64,000 nt of DNA from Tritrichomonas musculus (taxonomy: Eukaryota; Parabasalia; Tritrichomonadida; Tritrichomonadidae): positions 310,001 through 374,000 of the forward strand of contig JAPFFF010000027.1 of the NCBI GenBank assembly GCA_039105265.1, given 5' to 3'. How positions within the stretch are numbered: the first letter of the stretch is position 1; each line of letters opens with the position of its first letter. Below are positions 10,747-20,438 of this stretch, in pieces. Both the position numbers and the translations under genes were made by a program. The notes below the pieces were generated by a model. It did not search any database, was not told the DNA's origin, and worked only from the letters and a program-made list of their open reading frames with translations.

Positions 10747-11445
10747 TTAATACTTATTTATTATTGGATTTGAACCACTATGCAGTTTTTTAGAATAGAG
10801 AGCTGACGGAATTGTAAAATATTTAAGTGATTTGCACTCACCAAATGCAAGTATATCGATCATTTCGACAGATGGCGGGATTGAAACACTTTGCAAGGAT
10901 GAACAATATCCAAAAGCTTGTTGTTCAATGACTTTTAACGATGATGGAAAATCAACGCATTCAAGTGATGAACAATGATGAAAAGCTTCTTGGCCAATGA
11001 GTGTCAAAGTTTGTGGAAATTTGATACTTTCTAGTGATTCACAATTACTGAATGCTGAAAATTTAATTGTTGTAAGGCCTTCTGCAAAAGAGATTTGTTT
11101 CAAGGAAGTGCAATAGGAAAAAGCAAATGAATCAATGACTTTCACAGACGATGGAATTTCTATAGTTTTCAGTGAAATGCATCTTAAAAATGCCGAATGT
11201 CCAATGATTTTTGTGGTTGGTGAAATAGCAACTTTTTTCAGCAAAGTGCATTGTTTAAGAGCATAATTTCCAATGGAGGTTAAGAATGAAGAAAATGTGA
11301 CTTTTTTAAGTTTTTGACAAAGGCCAAAACAATATTCATTTGTTCTAATTCCTGGTTGATTAAACAAAAAATTAATAACTTTTTGATTGTTGCGTTGACC
11401 TGCAAAATTAATTAAAGGAAGATTAAAAAAAGTATGTTTTAAATT
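10747..11445 (-). pseudogene. BspA-like LRR_5 protein fragment lacking an ATG
   Basis: The open frame encodes eight or so LRR_5 repeats of the Treponema-pallidum/BspA type (for example SSVKVIDSFAFSYCTSLKQI, IGQEAFHHCSSLECVDFP), the expanded adhesion-like family of trichomonads. The frame is open from 11445, just after a TAA, to the stop at 10747, but has no in-frame ATG anywhere in its N-terminal half. The first candidate start is a TTG at 11367. The N-terminal domain expected for the family is missing. It is therefore a 5'-truncated remnant, or, less likely, uses a non-ATG start. Confidence 0.7.
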
Positions 11446-11795
11446 TTATTTACAAAATAATTATTTATAAATCACATAAAAATAATGATTTCTCAAATTT
11501 TATTAAATAATTAATTCTGAATTAGATCAAAAAACAATATAAAAAGAAACATTATTCAAAATATTTAATTTTTTAATGTTATTTAAATTTTAGATATTTT
11601 AAAACTCCATTTAAATTATTGAAAACTTTATTCAAACCATTTGTTATTGAAACTTGATTTATGATTTTATAAATAAAACTATGTTTAAAAGATATAATTT
11701 TGAATTTCATTCAAAAAAATTTTTTTTTTAATTTTATTCAAAAGATAGAATTTTGAATTGTATTCAAATATTTGAATGGAATGCTATTCAATCAT
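11446..11795. other. Intergenic spacer
   Basis: AT-rich, with repeated short ATTCAAA-type words (11600-11790). No gene seen. Confidence 0.4.
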
Positions 11796-13091
11796 TTAAT
11801 TTTTGAAATTATATTCAAAATATTTTTGCTTGAAAATTTTGATTTTAACTTCATAAAAAAAATACTTTGTTTGAATTATGCATTTATTCAAGTCTATTCT
11901 TTTTGAATTGACTAAAAGTTTAACAATTGGTAAATTATCATATAAGCAAGCATAAAAAAGTGACAATTGCAAATTTGGCGAATCTTTTGCATAATCATTT
12001 AATATTTCAAAATTATAATAATGAAATCCATAACAAACTGGATTCGTATTGAAATTTGTTTCATTTATTTCAATTGTTTGATTTATCATTTGATTATTCA
12101 AAAAGTAATTTACAAGTTCGTTATGATGACACTTGATTGACTCTTTAAGACATTCCATGAAGGTTTTGTCTTCAGGCTCAATTTTATCTCTCTCCAAAGT
12201 GTGAATAATCTCCGGATTCCTTCCATGAATCGCATAAATCCACAAAGAAGGCGTCAATTCGAAATGCTTAAATCGAAGATGATTGAAAATTTGATTCGAG
12301 CCATGGAAAGCCGCATATTCAATCAAACTCGCTGGTCTTGAAATCAAAAGAGGATTTGTTTCAAAAATTGATGGTGGAATTTCACTTGGCAAATTAACTT
12401 GATTTGAATACTTTATAAAATCTACAATATTATCTTCTCGAATCAATTTGGCAACAATTGAATCATTTTCACCTATTTGACACTTTTGTTCAAAGTCTTG
12501 TAAAATGTTTTCATCCATTTTTAGAAGCTTTGATTCAATAGCTGACTCAAATCCACTGTGAAAATCTGACTTTGTATCCATGTAGAAATAATAAATGTAA
12601 TTTTCAAAGATTTTCGTTGAATTGAAGTGTTTTCCCTTTTGCATTTCCATTTTATGCATGTCTATATCTTTTTCTTCATCATATTGGCGATATATAAATT
12701 CATCAAGTGGCTTTTTGTTCATTAATTTGCCGAAATGCGAAATATATTTTTCATTAATGAAAAAATGCAGAATTTGCATATTTTTTTGGAAAATTTGTAT
12801 GAGGTCTTTTTGTGTGAAGTTTTGTTTGATATATTCCTCGTAATTCGAAAAAAATCGTTTAATTTTTTCAAAATGTGTAGATGAGCGATGATGATTTTTG
12901 TTGATTCCGCTAATTAAATAGAGTATTGTTTTAAATTCATCTGGGCTTTCGAGATAATTACTCTTTTTTAGGTTTGCATTTAATTCATCAAAATTCGTAT
13001 CAATATTTTCTTCATCGTCAATGAAATGCATAAAATGTTCATACATTTCATTCTTTAATCCTAAATATTGTTGGTATTCTTGATATTCCAT
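11796..13091 (-). CDS. DUF3447/ankyrin-type trichomonad protein
   Basis: 431 residues from a clear ATG at 13091. The N-terminal half (MEYQEYQQYLGLKNEMYEHF..., then helices to about 120) and the middle block with SLIEYAAFHGSNQIFNHLR and ELTPSLWIYAIHGRNPEIIH are typical of the DUF3447 domain, which is abundant in trichomonads and usually followed by ankyrin repeats. A single ankyrin-like repeat is visible near the end (LSLFYACLYDNLPIVKLLVN), and the chain then ends in a Lys/Phe-rich tail (KIKIFKQKYFEYNFKN). Family members normally continue through several ankyrin repeats, so this copy looks C-terminally truncated or is a short variant. Function unknown; a cytosolic scaffold is the usual guess. 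Confidence 0.8.
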   Translation of the reverse strand: MEYQEYQQYLGLKNEMYEHFMHFIDDEENIDTNFDELNANLKKSNYLESPDEFKTILYLISGINKNHHRSSTHFEKIKRFFSNYEEYIKQNFTQKDLIQIFQKNMQILHFFINEKYISHFGKLMNKKPLDEFIYRQYDEEKDIDMHKMEMQKGKHFNSTKIFENYIYYFYMDTKSDFHSGFESAIESKLLKMDENILQDFEQKCQIGENDSIVAKLIREDNIVDFIKYSNQVNLPSEIPPSIFETNPLLISRPASLIEYAAFHGSNQIFNHLRFKHFELTPSLWIYAIHGRNPEIIHTLERDKIEPEDKTFMECLKESIKCHHNELVNYFLNNQMINQTIEINETNFNTNPVCYGFHYYNFEILNDYAKDSPNLQLSLFYACLYDNLPIVKLLVNSKRIDLNKCIIQTKYFFYEVKIKIFKQKYFEYNFKN

Positions 13092-13274
13092 TCTGGATTT
13101 AGAGAATTTGAAAATTAGACAAAAAAGTATAATTTAACCGCTTTTTTTACAACTTTTTTGTCAATTAAAAAAAAAAAAATCAATCTGCGGCAAATTTAAC
13201 GTATGATTTCCCCATTCAATATTTAAAATAAAATAAAACATGATGCATGAAACCGATTTAACCGATTTTAATTT

Positions 13275-13300
13275 TTTTAAAAAAAAAAAAAAAAAAAAAA
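13275..13300. repeat. Poly(A) homopolymer
   Basis: An uninterrupted A run next to the tRNA-Val gene. On the minus strand it is a T run 10 nt past the tRNA 3' end, so it can serve as a pol III terminator. Confidence 0.6.
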
Positions 13301-13309
13301 TCAAAAAAA

Positions 13310-13381
13310 TGCCTTAGGAAGGAATCGAACCTCCTCAAGATGTGTGTTAGACATCTATTCTGACCATTAAATTACCAAGGC
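13310..13381 (-). tRNA. tRNA-Val (AAC)
   Basis: 72 nt including the discriminator A. Acceptor GCCTTGG pairs with CTAAGGC (one G-T). The D arm contains AATGGTCA. Anticodon stem GATGT/ACATC encloses loop CTAACAC with anticodon AAC. T arm GGAGG-TTCGATT-CCTTC. No intron. A T-rich run follows on the transcribed strand, as expected for pol III termination. Confidence 0.93.
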
Positions 13382-13424
13382 TTTCTTTTATTCTTTTTCG
13401 TTATATTATCATTGCCAATATCTT

Positions 13425-13700
13425 GTGATTTGTCATATGGTTTTCTTCGTATCTCTTCCTTTATATTTATATATGGTGATTCAGATAATCCTTTAATTGA
13501 AGTTGAATATAAAGGTAAAACAAAACAGTTTTCTCCTGAAGAAATACTATCTATGTTTTTTACATATTTGAAAGAAACAGCCAAAGCACAATTGACCAAG
13601 AAATAAATCTATAAAAGTTCAATATGCAAATATTGGTATTCCAGCCTATTACACCGGAAACCAATGCAAAACAATTAAAAGGGCTGCTGAACCTATCATT
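13425..13700 (+). pseudogene. HSP70 N-terminal-domain fragment
   Basis: The plus-strand frame at 13412-13606 contains IEVEYKGKTKQFSPEEILS and then LKETAKAQLTKK, matching the cytosolic HSP70 ATPase-domain block I.VEYKGE.K.FSPEEISSM...MKE.AE..L. After a stop and a frame change, IPAYYTGNQCKTIKRAA (about 13640-13690) corresponds to the HSP70 block VPAYFNDSQRQATKDA. The surrounding HSP70 sequence is gone. It is a short relic between two tRNA genes. Confidence 0.75.
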
Positions 13701-13814
13701 GATCAACCCGTATCGCAACCTACTCAACAGTCTACATTTCGATCTGGGCAGCAGAATTAAAATTAAATCACGTTATACGACGCTAAGTATGAAATCATCG
13801 ACCCAAACCAGTAA

Positions 13815-13965
13815 AAATGACTTTCAACAACGAAGCCTTCCATAAGACATCGGCTGATGAGGTCAATACCCAAGTAGCTAGCTATTTCGATATAGTCGGC
13901 AACGCTATCGCTACGTCCGACACCAATAAGAAATACGTTATCGATGCTCAGCACCTGTTCATATA
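13815..13965 (+). pseudogene. Possible coding relic of unknown type
   Basis: Downstream of the HSP70 relic, one frame reads MTFNNEAFHKTSADEV and onward to KYVIDAQHLFI before a TAA. The composition is protein-like and less AT-rich than its surroundings, but it does not match HSP70 and I do not recognise it. It may be a piece of a different gene captured here, or chance. Confidence 0.3.
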
Positions 13966-14106
13966 ATTTAAAGCATTATATAATTTCCAAAAGATGACAT
14001 AATACCAACAGATTCAAAAATATGAATATTTATTCATTGGATCCAACGATCAAGTCTTGCTATTCAAATAAATAAAAAAATAAAAAAAAAAAAGAAATCA
14101 AAAAAA

Positions 14107-14178
14107 TGCGAAGCCCAGGATTCGAACCCAGTCTTTGGACGCGGCAGGACCACTTTGCTACCATTACAACAGCTTCGC
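14107..14178 (-). tRNA. tRNA-Gly (GCC)
   Basis: 72 nt. Acceptor GCGAAGC/GCTTCGC is fully paired, with discriminator A. The D arm contains AATGGTAG. Anticodon stem TGGTC/GTCCA (one T-T mismatch) encloses loop CTGCCGC with anticodon GCC. T arm CTGGG-TTCGAAT-CCTGG. A T run follows on the transcribed strand. Confidence 0.92.
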
Positions 14179-14295
14179 TTTACATGTGAACATATTTATA
14201 TATGTATATATATTGATATTAATGTTAAATTTTAAACAAAATTTAAGATTGATAATCATCTTTTGAAAATTTAATTTTATTTGCAATAAACTAGT

Positions 14296-14314
14296 TTATT
14301 CTCTGAAAAAGTTT
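14296..14314 (+). repeat. Inverted-repeat arm beside the F5/8-C gene (left)
   Basis: TTATTCTCTGAAAAAGTTT is repeated inverted at 15661-15679. The pair brackets the 14322-15596 gene almost exactly. Confidence 0.6.
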
Positions 14315-14321
14315 TATCTTT

Positions 14322-15596
14322 TTAAAGTATTTCTCCAAAATTTAACGAACTCAATCCAAAGTGATACCTTTCTGCTTTTGATTGCAGTAAAACGATTTTG
14401 TATGATGTGAACGATGTGTTATTTTGAAACAAAAACTGTTTCTTTTCATTATTTGCCCATTCAACACCGCCAAACCTACGAAGAAATGTGAAGTTGCTTT
14501 TATCATTGCTTGCATAAACCTCAAAAAGTATCGGTGCTTGGTTATTAAGACCGTTTCGTGATGTCAATGATAGAACATTTGCACATTTTGGAGTTGAAAA
14601 GTTTATTTGGAGGAAATCACTTTCCGCAATTTGTGTTGCCCATCTGTTGTCTCCATCTCTCTCATTCTTCCCTGTGAAGAGGTTCTGAGGGCCGTGATTA
14701 TCTCTATTTTCCCATGTTGCTGAAACAATCACTTCGTATGTTTGATCTTGGTAATTCAGAGTATAATTGGTCGGAGTTATTTTTGTCCATTTTTGACCAA
14801 GAGGAACAAAGAAATTATAACGAAAATGATCAGATTCGTGCTCTTCCATTAGGTTAAACCTCAATTCGCGAATTATTTGCGCCATTTCGATGATTCTCGA
14901 TTGAAGCAGATCGTTTTTTTGCTTTAGAGTGGCAATTTCTTTTTCGTTCTGTAAATTAATTGATGAATCATAATTGGGCATCATTCCACCTCTTTCAATC
15001 CGCTTCTCAATTGAATCAATGAGGTTTTCTCGGCTGAGTTTCTGGGCATCGATTGATGTGAGGAGGACAAAAATGTTCAGATTATTGTTTTGTTCATAGT
15101 TGCGTTTGATTAGCTCGTAACAAAGATTGTGCTGTGTGAATTTTCTGTCCTTATGGTTGAAAATCGAATAAAGTGATTGAATTGGTGATTGGAGTAAACG
15201 TTCACCACAATTTAATATGAAATCATCAAGGTTTTCTGCAATATTTAGCTCTGCTTGTGAAGTATCTTGATCAGATTGATTAAGAATTTGTAATTCTGAA
15301 AGATATTGGTCTATTGTGCCTTGAAAAGATAATAATACGTTTCCCATGATATTGAATTCTTGGCTTAGTAGAGAAAAATCATGCTTGTTTTGGAAATTGA
15401 TATTTGGTTTTTTATTGTCAATTAAATATTGAATAAAGGATTCAAAAACATCTTCTTTAACAAATGATTTTACGATATATTTTTGATTTTCAATGAGGTC
15501 TTTATAAATATTGGCTGAAATATCATCTAGTTTAGGGAATTGAGAAGGAATAAAATAACTTTTGGAGTTAAGAATTAAAATAAATTGTCTTTGCAT
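14322..15596 (-). CDS. BTB-like plus F5/8 type C (discoidin-like) domain protein
   Basis: 424 residues from an ATG at 15596. The N-terminal region (about 1-100, FILILNSKSYFIPSQFPKL...) resembles the degenerate BTB-like module that opens many trichomonad proteins. The middle (about 120-210) is BACK-like helical sequence. A coiled coil (about 215-245, EIATLKQKNDLLQSRIIEMA) leads to a C-terminal F5/8-C-type beta-sandwich (about 285-424), with SATWENRDNHGPQNLFTG, ESDFLQINFS, and SYKIVLLQS near the end. There is no signal peptide, so it is probably intracellular and not an extracellular lectin. The gene at 59341-60630 has the same architecture. Function unknown. Confidence 0.78.
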   Translation of the reverse strand: MQRQFILILNSKSYFIPSQFPKLDDISANIYKDLIENQKYIVKSFVKEDVFESFIQYLIDNKKPNINFQNKHDFSLLSQEFNIMGNVLLSFQGTIDQYLSELQILNQSDQDTSQAELNIAENLDDFILNCGERLLQSPIQSLYSIFNHKDRKFTQHNLCYELIKRNYEQNNNLNIFVLLTSIDAQKLSRENLIDSIEKRIERGGMMPNYDSSINLQNEKEIATLKQKNDLLQSRIIEMAQIIRELRFNLMEEHESDHFRYNFFVPLGQKWTKITPTNYTLNYQDQTYEVIVSATWENRDNHGPQNLFTGKNERDGDNRWATQIAESDFLQINFSTPKCANVLSLTSRNGLNNQAPILFEVYASNDKSNFTFLRRFGGVEWANNEKKQFLFQNNTSFTSYKIVLLQSKAERYHFGLSSLNFGEIL

Positions 15597-15846
15597 CTAT
15601 AATTTTGGTTAAATCGTCGATATTTGCAATTTTTAAATATTTTTAATTTTTATCCACCATAAACTTTTTCAGAGAATAATCTATTCAAATATTAATATTT
15701 GAGAGCGCTAACGAATGAACCTTTTTTTTGTCTACAAAAAATTGTTTTATATATTAGAGACAAAATGAATATCTGTTCTTTTTTATTTTTATTGACCTAA
15801 AAAAATTAAAAATAATTTGTCTCTAATATCGACGTTGCAGTTTTGC
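15597..15846. other. Spacer with a short inverted repeat and R1-like motif
   Basis: It contains an inverted pair, TATTAGAGACAAA near 15753-15766 and TTTGTCTCTAATA near 15814-15829, about 50 nt apart (a possible tiny MITE). The R1 motif core (GACGTTGCAGTTTTGCGCCATT, here on the minus-sense side) follows at 15831-15852, immediately before the MULE. Confidence 0.45.
15661..15679 (-). repeat. Inverted-repeat arm beside the F5/8-C gene (right)
   Basis: Complement of the arm at 14296-14314; 19 nt identical. Confidence 0.6.
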
Positions 15847-15852
15847 GCCATT
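15845..15852 (+). repeat. Left 8-bp target duplication of element E2a
   Basis: GCGCCATT, repeated at 23945-23952 after the right end of E2a. The MULE inserted just beyond it, so the left copy is now 7 kb from E2a. Confidence 0.7.
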
Positions 15853-15855
15853 AGA
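15847..15855 (+). repeat. Left 9-bp target-site duplication of the MULE
   Basis: GCCATTAGA, repeated exactly at 22643-22651. Nine bp is the characteristic Mutator-superfamily duplication length. Confidence 0.85.
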
Positions 15856-16049
15856 GGCGGAATGACAAACTATAGAAAAAGTTACACCATTTTTTTCTGA
15901 GGAAAATTCGTTATTCTGACTTTTTGAGTTAATTGAGAAGGCATACAAAAAGTTCTAAAATTTTCTTGTAAAGTTTTGAAAAAGTTCACTAAGATAAAAC
16001 CATGAAAAAGCGCCATTTTTATAGAACTAAACCAATCAAAGAAACCGAG

Positions 16050-16790
16050 ATGACGACATTGCCGCCCATAGCAAGACCACGATCAGCAATGCTTAGCAGC
16101 TAGCTGGTTGTAACTGCGGCGAGTCGTCATCCGGACAAAGATATCACGATTTCATCCGGAAGATCTGGAATGACGACATTGCCGCCCATAGCAAGACCAC
16201 GATCAGCAATGCTTAGCAGCTAGCTGGTTGTAACTGCGGCGAGTCGTCATCCGGACAAAGATATCGCGATTTCATCCGGAAGATCTGGAATTGACGACAT
16301 TGCCGCCCATAGCAAGACCACGATCAGCAATGCTTAGCAGCTGGCTGGTTGTAACTGCGGCGAGTCGTCATCCGGACAAAGATATCACGATTTCATCCGG
16401 AAGATCTGGAATGACGACATTGCCGCCCATAGCAAGACCACGATCAGCAATGCTTAGCAGCTGGCTGGTTGTAACTGCGGCGAGTCGTCATCCGGACAAA
16501 GATATCACGATTTCATCCGGAAGATCTGGAATGACGACATTGCCGCCCATAGCAAGACCACGATCAGCAATGCTTAGCAGCTAGCTGGTTGTAACTGCGG
16601 CGAGTCGTCATCCGGACAAAGATATCGCGATTTCATCCGGAAGATCTGGAATGACGACATTGCCGCCCATAGCAAGACCACGATCAGCAATGCTTAGCAG
16701 CTGGCTGGTTGTAACTGCGGCGAGTCGTCATCCGGACAAAGATATCACGATTTCATCCGGAAGATCTGGAATTGACGACATTGCCGCCCA
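16050..16790 (+). repeat. 120-bp satellite array 1 (left outer, about 6.2 copies)
   Basis: Six head-to-tail copies of a 120-bp unit beginning ATGACGACATTGCCGCCCAT; one or two copies have an extra T at the junction. The array ends in a partial copy that changes to CATAGGACGACCACGGTGG. Two sites vary between copies: CTAGCTGG or CTGGCTGG, and ATCACGATT or ATCGCGATT. By eye the unit is about half G+C, far above its surroundings. Confidence 0.95.
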
Positions 16791-17000
16791 TAGGACGACC
16801 ACGGTGGCAATAAAAAGATGAAAATAAAACAAACAAAAAACAAACAAAATTGATTATTTAATATTATTATTACGATTTTTTAATTTTTTTATTTTGATAA
16901 AGCTTATTTAAAATATTCTGAGTCTTCTCAGAAATTTGTTAAATTTTTTTTTTTATAAATATATATAACTTTTTGAAAGAATTATGGTCTTTTTATATTT

Positions 17001-17132
17001 ATGGAAGAAGACCAAAATCTTTATTATTCAGCGAAATATCTATTTCATACGCAAAGACCTAATTCTTTAAAAGATAAAGTTCTAAAATTTTCTTGTAAAG
17101 TTTTGAAAAAGTTCACTAAGATAAAACCATGA
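17001..17132 (+). CDS. 43-codon truncated-transposase ORF in left spacer
   Basis: The ATG at 17001 starts a copy of the transposase N-terminus (26 residues, MEEDQNLYYSAKYLFHTQRP..., with F for S at residue 15). At the module junction it runs into TIR sequence, reads VLKFSCKVLKKFTKIKP and stops at TGA 17130-17132. The upstream sequence is the same as that upstream of the full transposase, so it should carry the same promoter. Identical ORFs occur at 20843-20974 and 21608-21739 (minus). It may simply be a by-product of module duplication; a regulatory peptide is speculative. Confidence 0.5.
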   Translation: MEEDQNLYYSAKYLFHTQRPNSLKDKVLKFSCKVLKKFTKIKP

Positions 17133-17176
17133 AAAAGCGCCATTTTTATAGAACTAAACCAATCAAAGAAACCGAG

Positions 17177-17680
17177 ATGACGACATTGCCGCCCATAGCA
17201 AGACCACGATCAGCAATGCTTAGCAGCTAGCTGGTTGTAACTGCGGCGAGTCGTCATCCGGACAAAGATATCACGATTTCATCCGGAAGATCTGGAATGA
17301 CGACATTGCCGCCCATAGCAAGACCACGATCAGCAATGCTTAGCAGCTAGCTGGTTGTAACTGCGGCGAGTCGTCATCCGGACAAAGATATCGCGATTTC
17401 ATCCGGAAGATCTGGAATGACGACATTGCCGCCCATAGCAAGACCACGATCAGCAATGCTTAGCAGCTAGCTGGTTGTAACTGCGGCGAGTCGTCATCCG
17501 GACAAAGATATCACGATTTCATCCGGAAGATCTGGAATGACGACATTGCCGCCCATAGCAAGACCACGATCAGCAATGCTTAGCAGCTAGCTGGTTGTAA
17601 CTGCGGCGAGTCGTCATCCGGACAAAGATATCGCGATTTCATCCGGAAGATCTGGAATTGACGACATTGCCGCCCATAGG
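17177..17680 (+). repeat. 120-bp satellite array 2 (left inner, about 4.2 copies)
   Basis: Four full copies (17177, 17297, 17417, 17537) and a terminal partial copy. All have CTAGCTGG and alternate ATCAC/ATCGC. It is preceded by the duplicated 98-bp outer segment that begins GTTCTAAAATTTTCTTG at 17079. Confidence 0.95.
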
Positions 17681-17890
17681 ACGACCACGGTGGCAATAAA
17701 AAGATGAAAATAAAACAAACAAAAAACAAACAAAATTGATTATTTAATATTATTATTACGATTTTTTAATTTTTTTATTTTGATAAAGCTTATTTAAAAT
17801 ATTCTGAGTCTTCTCAGAAATTTGTTAAATTTTTTTTTTTTTTAATAAATATATATAACTTTTTGAAAGAATTATGGTCTTTTTATATTT

Positions 17891-20233
17891 ATGGAAGAAG
17901 ACCAAAATCTTTATTATTCAGCGAAATATCTATCTCATACGCAAAGACCTAATTCTTTAAAAGATAAAGGATTAAGAACATTCATTGAAATTGTTCCTTT
18001 GCATTCTCAGAATTTCAATATCATTTCGCTAATCCTTTTCCTCGATAGCTTAACCAAAGAATTTATATGCAACAACAAAAGAGTTTATAATGACATTTTT
18101 TCGTTTAGTTGCTGTAATAAATCAAAGATAAATACTGAAATTCAAATATTTAGCATAACTGTCAAAAACGATTTGGAAACCATTAAAGTTCTCGCTAGAG
18201 ATCAACTCCTTGAAAACCAAACTATGAAAGTTGTTACTATTGATTTTGAAGAATGTATCATGACGTCGCCATATACTTTGAAAAATAAAGAGTGTCCTTT
18301 TTTGACTCAAGATTTTTGGAATAAACAATGTAAACATAAAAATTCAATGCTTTATACTTTTTGTAATTACGTAGCTCGAAAAAATTCTAATTTTCCAATA
18401 TTTATAAAATTTGCTTTTCAAAACTTTTTAGATAAAAGAACCTTGCGTAGAAGAGCCGTTAGTTTTCAAGGTTATGATGATTTTTATAAAATTTTATTGC
18501 ATTTACCTGGTTTTGTTTATATTGAGATAAGTACTCAAAAAGTTCAGGACGATGGATTTGCATTTAAATTTAATAATGATTTTGCTTTTATTAAAAATAT
18601 AATATGGATTATGCCTTGGGCTTTAGAAGTTATAAATTATATGCATTATTTGCAAATTGATGCTTCTTTTTATGCGCTTAAGCCTTACAAATTTTGTATA
18701 TACCATTCAATTTATTTCAATTCAAGTTTTCCTTTCGCATTATCAATTGGCCCTAAAGAGAACCGTTTTTTATATAATTTATTATTTGATGGATTAAATA
18801 AGTTTTGTTTAAATAAAAATGTTTTTGAAAATAAAGTTGTTTTATCAGATTTAGGTTCTCCTATCAAAAAGTTCTGTAAATTACATTCAAATATTCAATA
18901 TTTTTGTCATCGTCATATTATACAAATATTTGGACCTAAATCATCATTAGGCATATGGGTTGCAAGGTTATTGAGATGCAAAACATATTTAATATATAAA
19001 CAAGAAAAAGAATTTATTTTAGTTGAAATGGACGAATATAAAAAAGATCCAAATTCACCTTTATTTGACGATACCGATCAAGATAATGAAAAAAAACAAA
19101 AATTAAAAGATTTTGAAATTATGTTAAAAGATATAGATGAAGTGGAAAGAATGCCAAATAAAGAAGAAATTAAAAAAAGTGATTATTATATTGCTAATTG
19201 GGCAATATGGATTCGTTCTGACCACCATGTAGCTCGTTGTTCAAATCATTCGGAAGGTTTCCACGGAAATATCAATCAAAAATTGCCAGATTCCGGAACT
19301 CATTCATTTAAAACTGGTTTCACAACAATTGTAAATTATTTATTAAATTATATAAATAATTACTCAGATATTTGTGGAAATTCTTTTCAAAATAAACATC
19401 AAAAAATGATTCAAAAAGTTATACAAATTCTTAGCAAGAGACCAGATAATTATTTAAAATGTTCAAAAGAAAATTGTGATTGTGGTGAAGATGATTTTGT
19501 TGAATCAATTTATGGAGTGAAACTTCCTTGCATACATACAATATTAAATAATTTTTGCAAATCAGAAATATTTAATATTGTTAAAAATAGCAATGAAATT
19601 GATATTCAATATTTATTTGTTCAATCTCTCAAAAAGTTCCCCAATTATAAATTTGAAAAAAATCTTTTTAAATCAAATAGAAAAAATATAGATAGAATAA
19701 TATCAATATACGAAGTTGAAAAGAATAGAAAGTTTGATAAGGAATCATTGAATATATTAGGCTCTTTTATTAATGAGTTTCTTAATTGTTTTACATATGT
19801 TTTACCAAAATTCCCAAATATTAATCCAAATGATGCCAAATATTCTGGAAATCATTTTGATTTTCGAGCACTTGATGAAAAATTGGTTTTCAGAAAAAAG
19901 AAAGAAGAAAGTAACACAAGTCAAAAGAAAGAAAAATTAAAACTTGAAAATTTATACGACGAAGATGACAATTTTGATTCAATGATAAAAGACTGTAATG
20001 CTGACATCGAATTAATTAAGAAAAAATACTATGAAACGAAGGCTGAAATTAAAGGAATGTATCCTCAATTATCATATCATGATATCGAAAAAATATGTTT
20101 TTCTAATTTTGTCCGCTATGTTTTTGAAACTAGATGCGATAATTCAGGTGTCATATATTTTTTATCTAAATTCAAAATAGCAAGTTGGAAAAATGCAGAT
20201 TTAGCTGCAGGTGGTAACAGATTTTTCTCTTAA
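17891..20233 (+). CDS. MULE transposase
   Basis: 780 residues, uninterrupted. The DDE core is visible: D257 in LQIDASFYALKPY, D320 in KVVLSDLGSPI, a CHRH motif at 339-342 just after (the C..H of MULE transposases), and E455 in NHSEGFHGNINQ. Lys-rich insertions lie at about 390-430 and 680-700. The N-terminal 120 residues precede the core and may hold DNA binding, though no clear zinc finger is seen. The protein cuts and pastes the element by binding its terminal regions. Its first 26 codons lie inside the repeated terminal module, so the gene begins within the left TIR and its start is duplicated three times elsewhere. The stop TAA at 20231-20233 abuts the right inverted region. Confidence 0.92.
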   Translation: MEEDQNLYYSAKYLSHTQRPNSLKDKGLRTFIEIVPLHSQNFNIISLILFLDSLTKEFICNNKRVYNDIFSFSCCNKSKINTEIQIFSITVKNDLETIKVLARDQLLENQTMKVVTIDFEECIMTSPYTLKNKECPFLTQDFWNKQCKHKNSMLYTFCNYVARKNSNFPIFIKFAFQNFLDKRTLRRRAVSFQGYDDFYKILLHLPGFVYIEISTQKVQDDGFAFKFNNDFAFIKNIIWIMPWALEVINYMHYLQIDASFYALKPYKFCIYHSIYFNSSFPFALSIGPKENRFLYNLLFDGLNKFCLNKNVFENKVVLSDLGSPIKKFCKLHSNIQYFCHRHIIQIFGPKSSLGIWVARLLRCKTYLIYKQEKEFILVEMDEYKKDPNSPLFDDTDQDNEKKQKLKDFEIMLKDIDEVERMPNKEEIKKSDYYIANWAIWIRSDHHVARCSNHSEGFHGNINQKLPDSGTHSFKTGFTTIVNYLLNYINNYSDICGNSFQNKHQKMIQKVIQILSKRPDNYLKCSKENCDCGEDDFVESIYGVKLPCIHTILNNFCKSEIFNIVKNSNEIDIQYLFVQSLKKFPNYKFEKNLFKSNRKNIDRIISIYEVEKNRKFDKESLNILGSFINEFLNCFTYVLPKFPNINPNDAKYSGNHFDFRALDEKLVFRKKKEESNTSQKKEKLKLENLYDEDDNFDSMIKDCNADIELIKKKYYETKAEIKGMYPQLSYHDIEKICFSNFVRYVFETRCDNSGVIYFLSKFKIASWKNADLAAGGNRFFS

Positions 20234-20277
20234 CAAATTTCTGAGAAGACTCAGAATATTTTAAATAAGCTTTATCA

Positions 20278-20303
20278 AAAAAAAAAAAAAAAAAAATAAA
20301 AAT

Positions 20304-20336
<33 letters not shown>

Positions 20337-20338
20337 CA
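20278..20338 (+). repeat. Poly(A) and AAAAAT microsatellite
   Basis: An A run of more than 20 followed by several AAAAAT/AAAATA units, just inside the innermost right module. The matching position in other modules has only a short A/T run, so it expanded here alone. Confidence 0.8.
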
Positions 20339-20438
20339 CAATAATATTAAATAATCAATTTTGTTTTTTTTTTTGTTTGTTTTATTTTCATCTTTTTATT
20401 GCCACCGTGGTCGTCCTATGGGCGGCAATGTCGTCAAT

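Noticed and set aside
11396-11460. Intron explaining the missing ATG of the BspA fragment
   Set aside because: No GTATGT donor or ACTAAC...ACAG-type acceptor of the parabasalid kind is seen on the minus strand at a usable position.
16291-16584. 97-codon open frame across the 120-bp satellite units
   Set aside because: A repeat unit of exactly 40 codons stays open by chance where the CTGGCTGG variant removes a TAG. The same frame is closed in neighbouring units and no start context exists.
16050-17680. CRISPR-like array
   Set aside because: The 120-bp units are contiguous with no unique spacers; this is a satellite inside a eukaryotic transposon.
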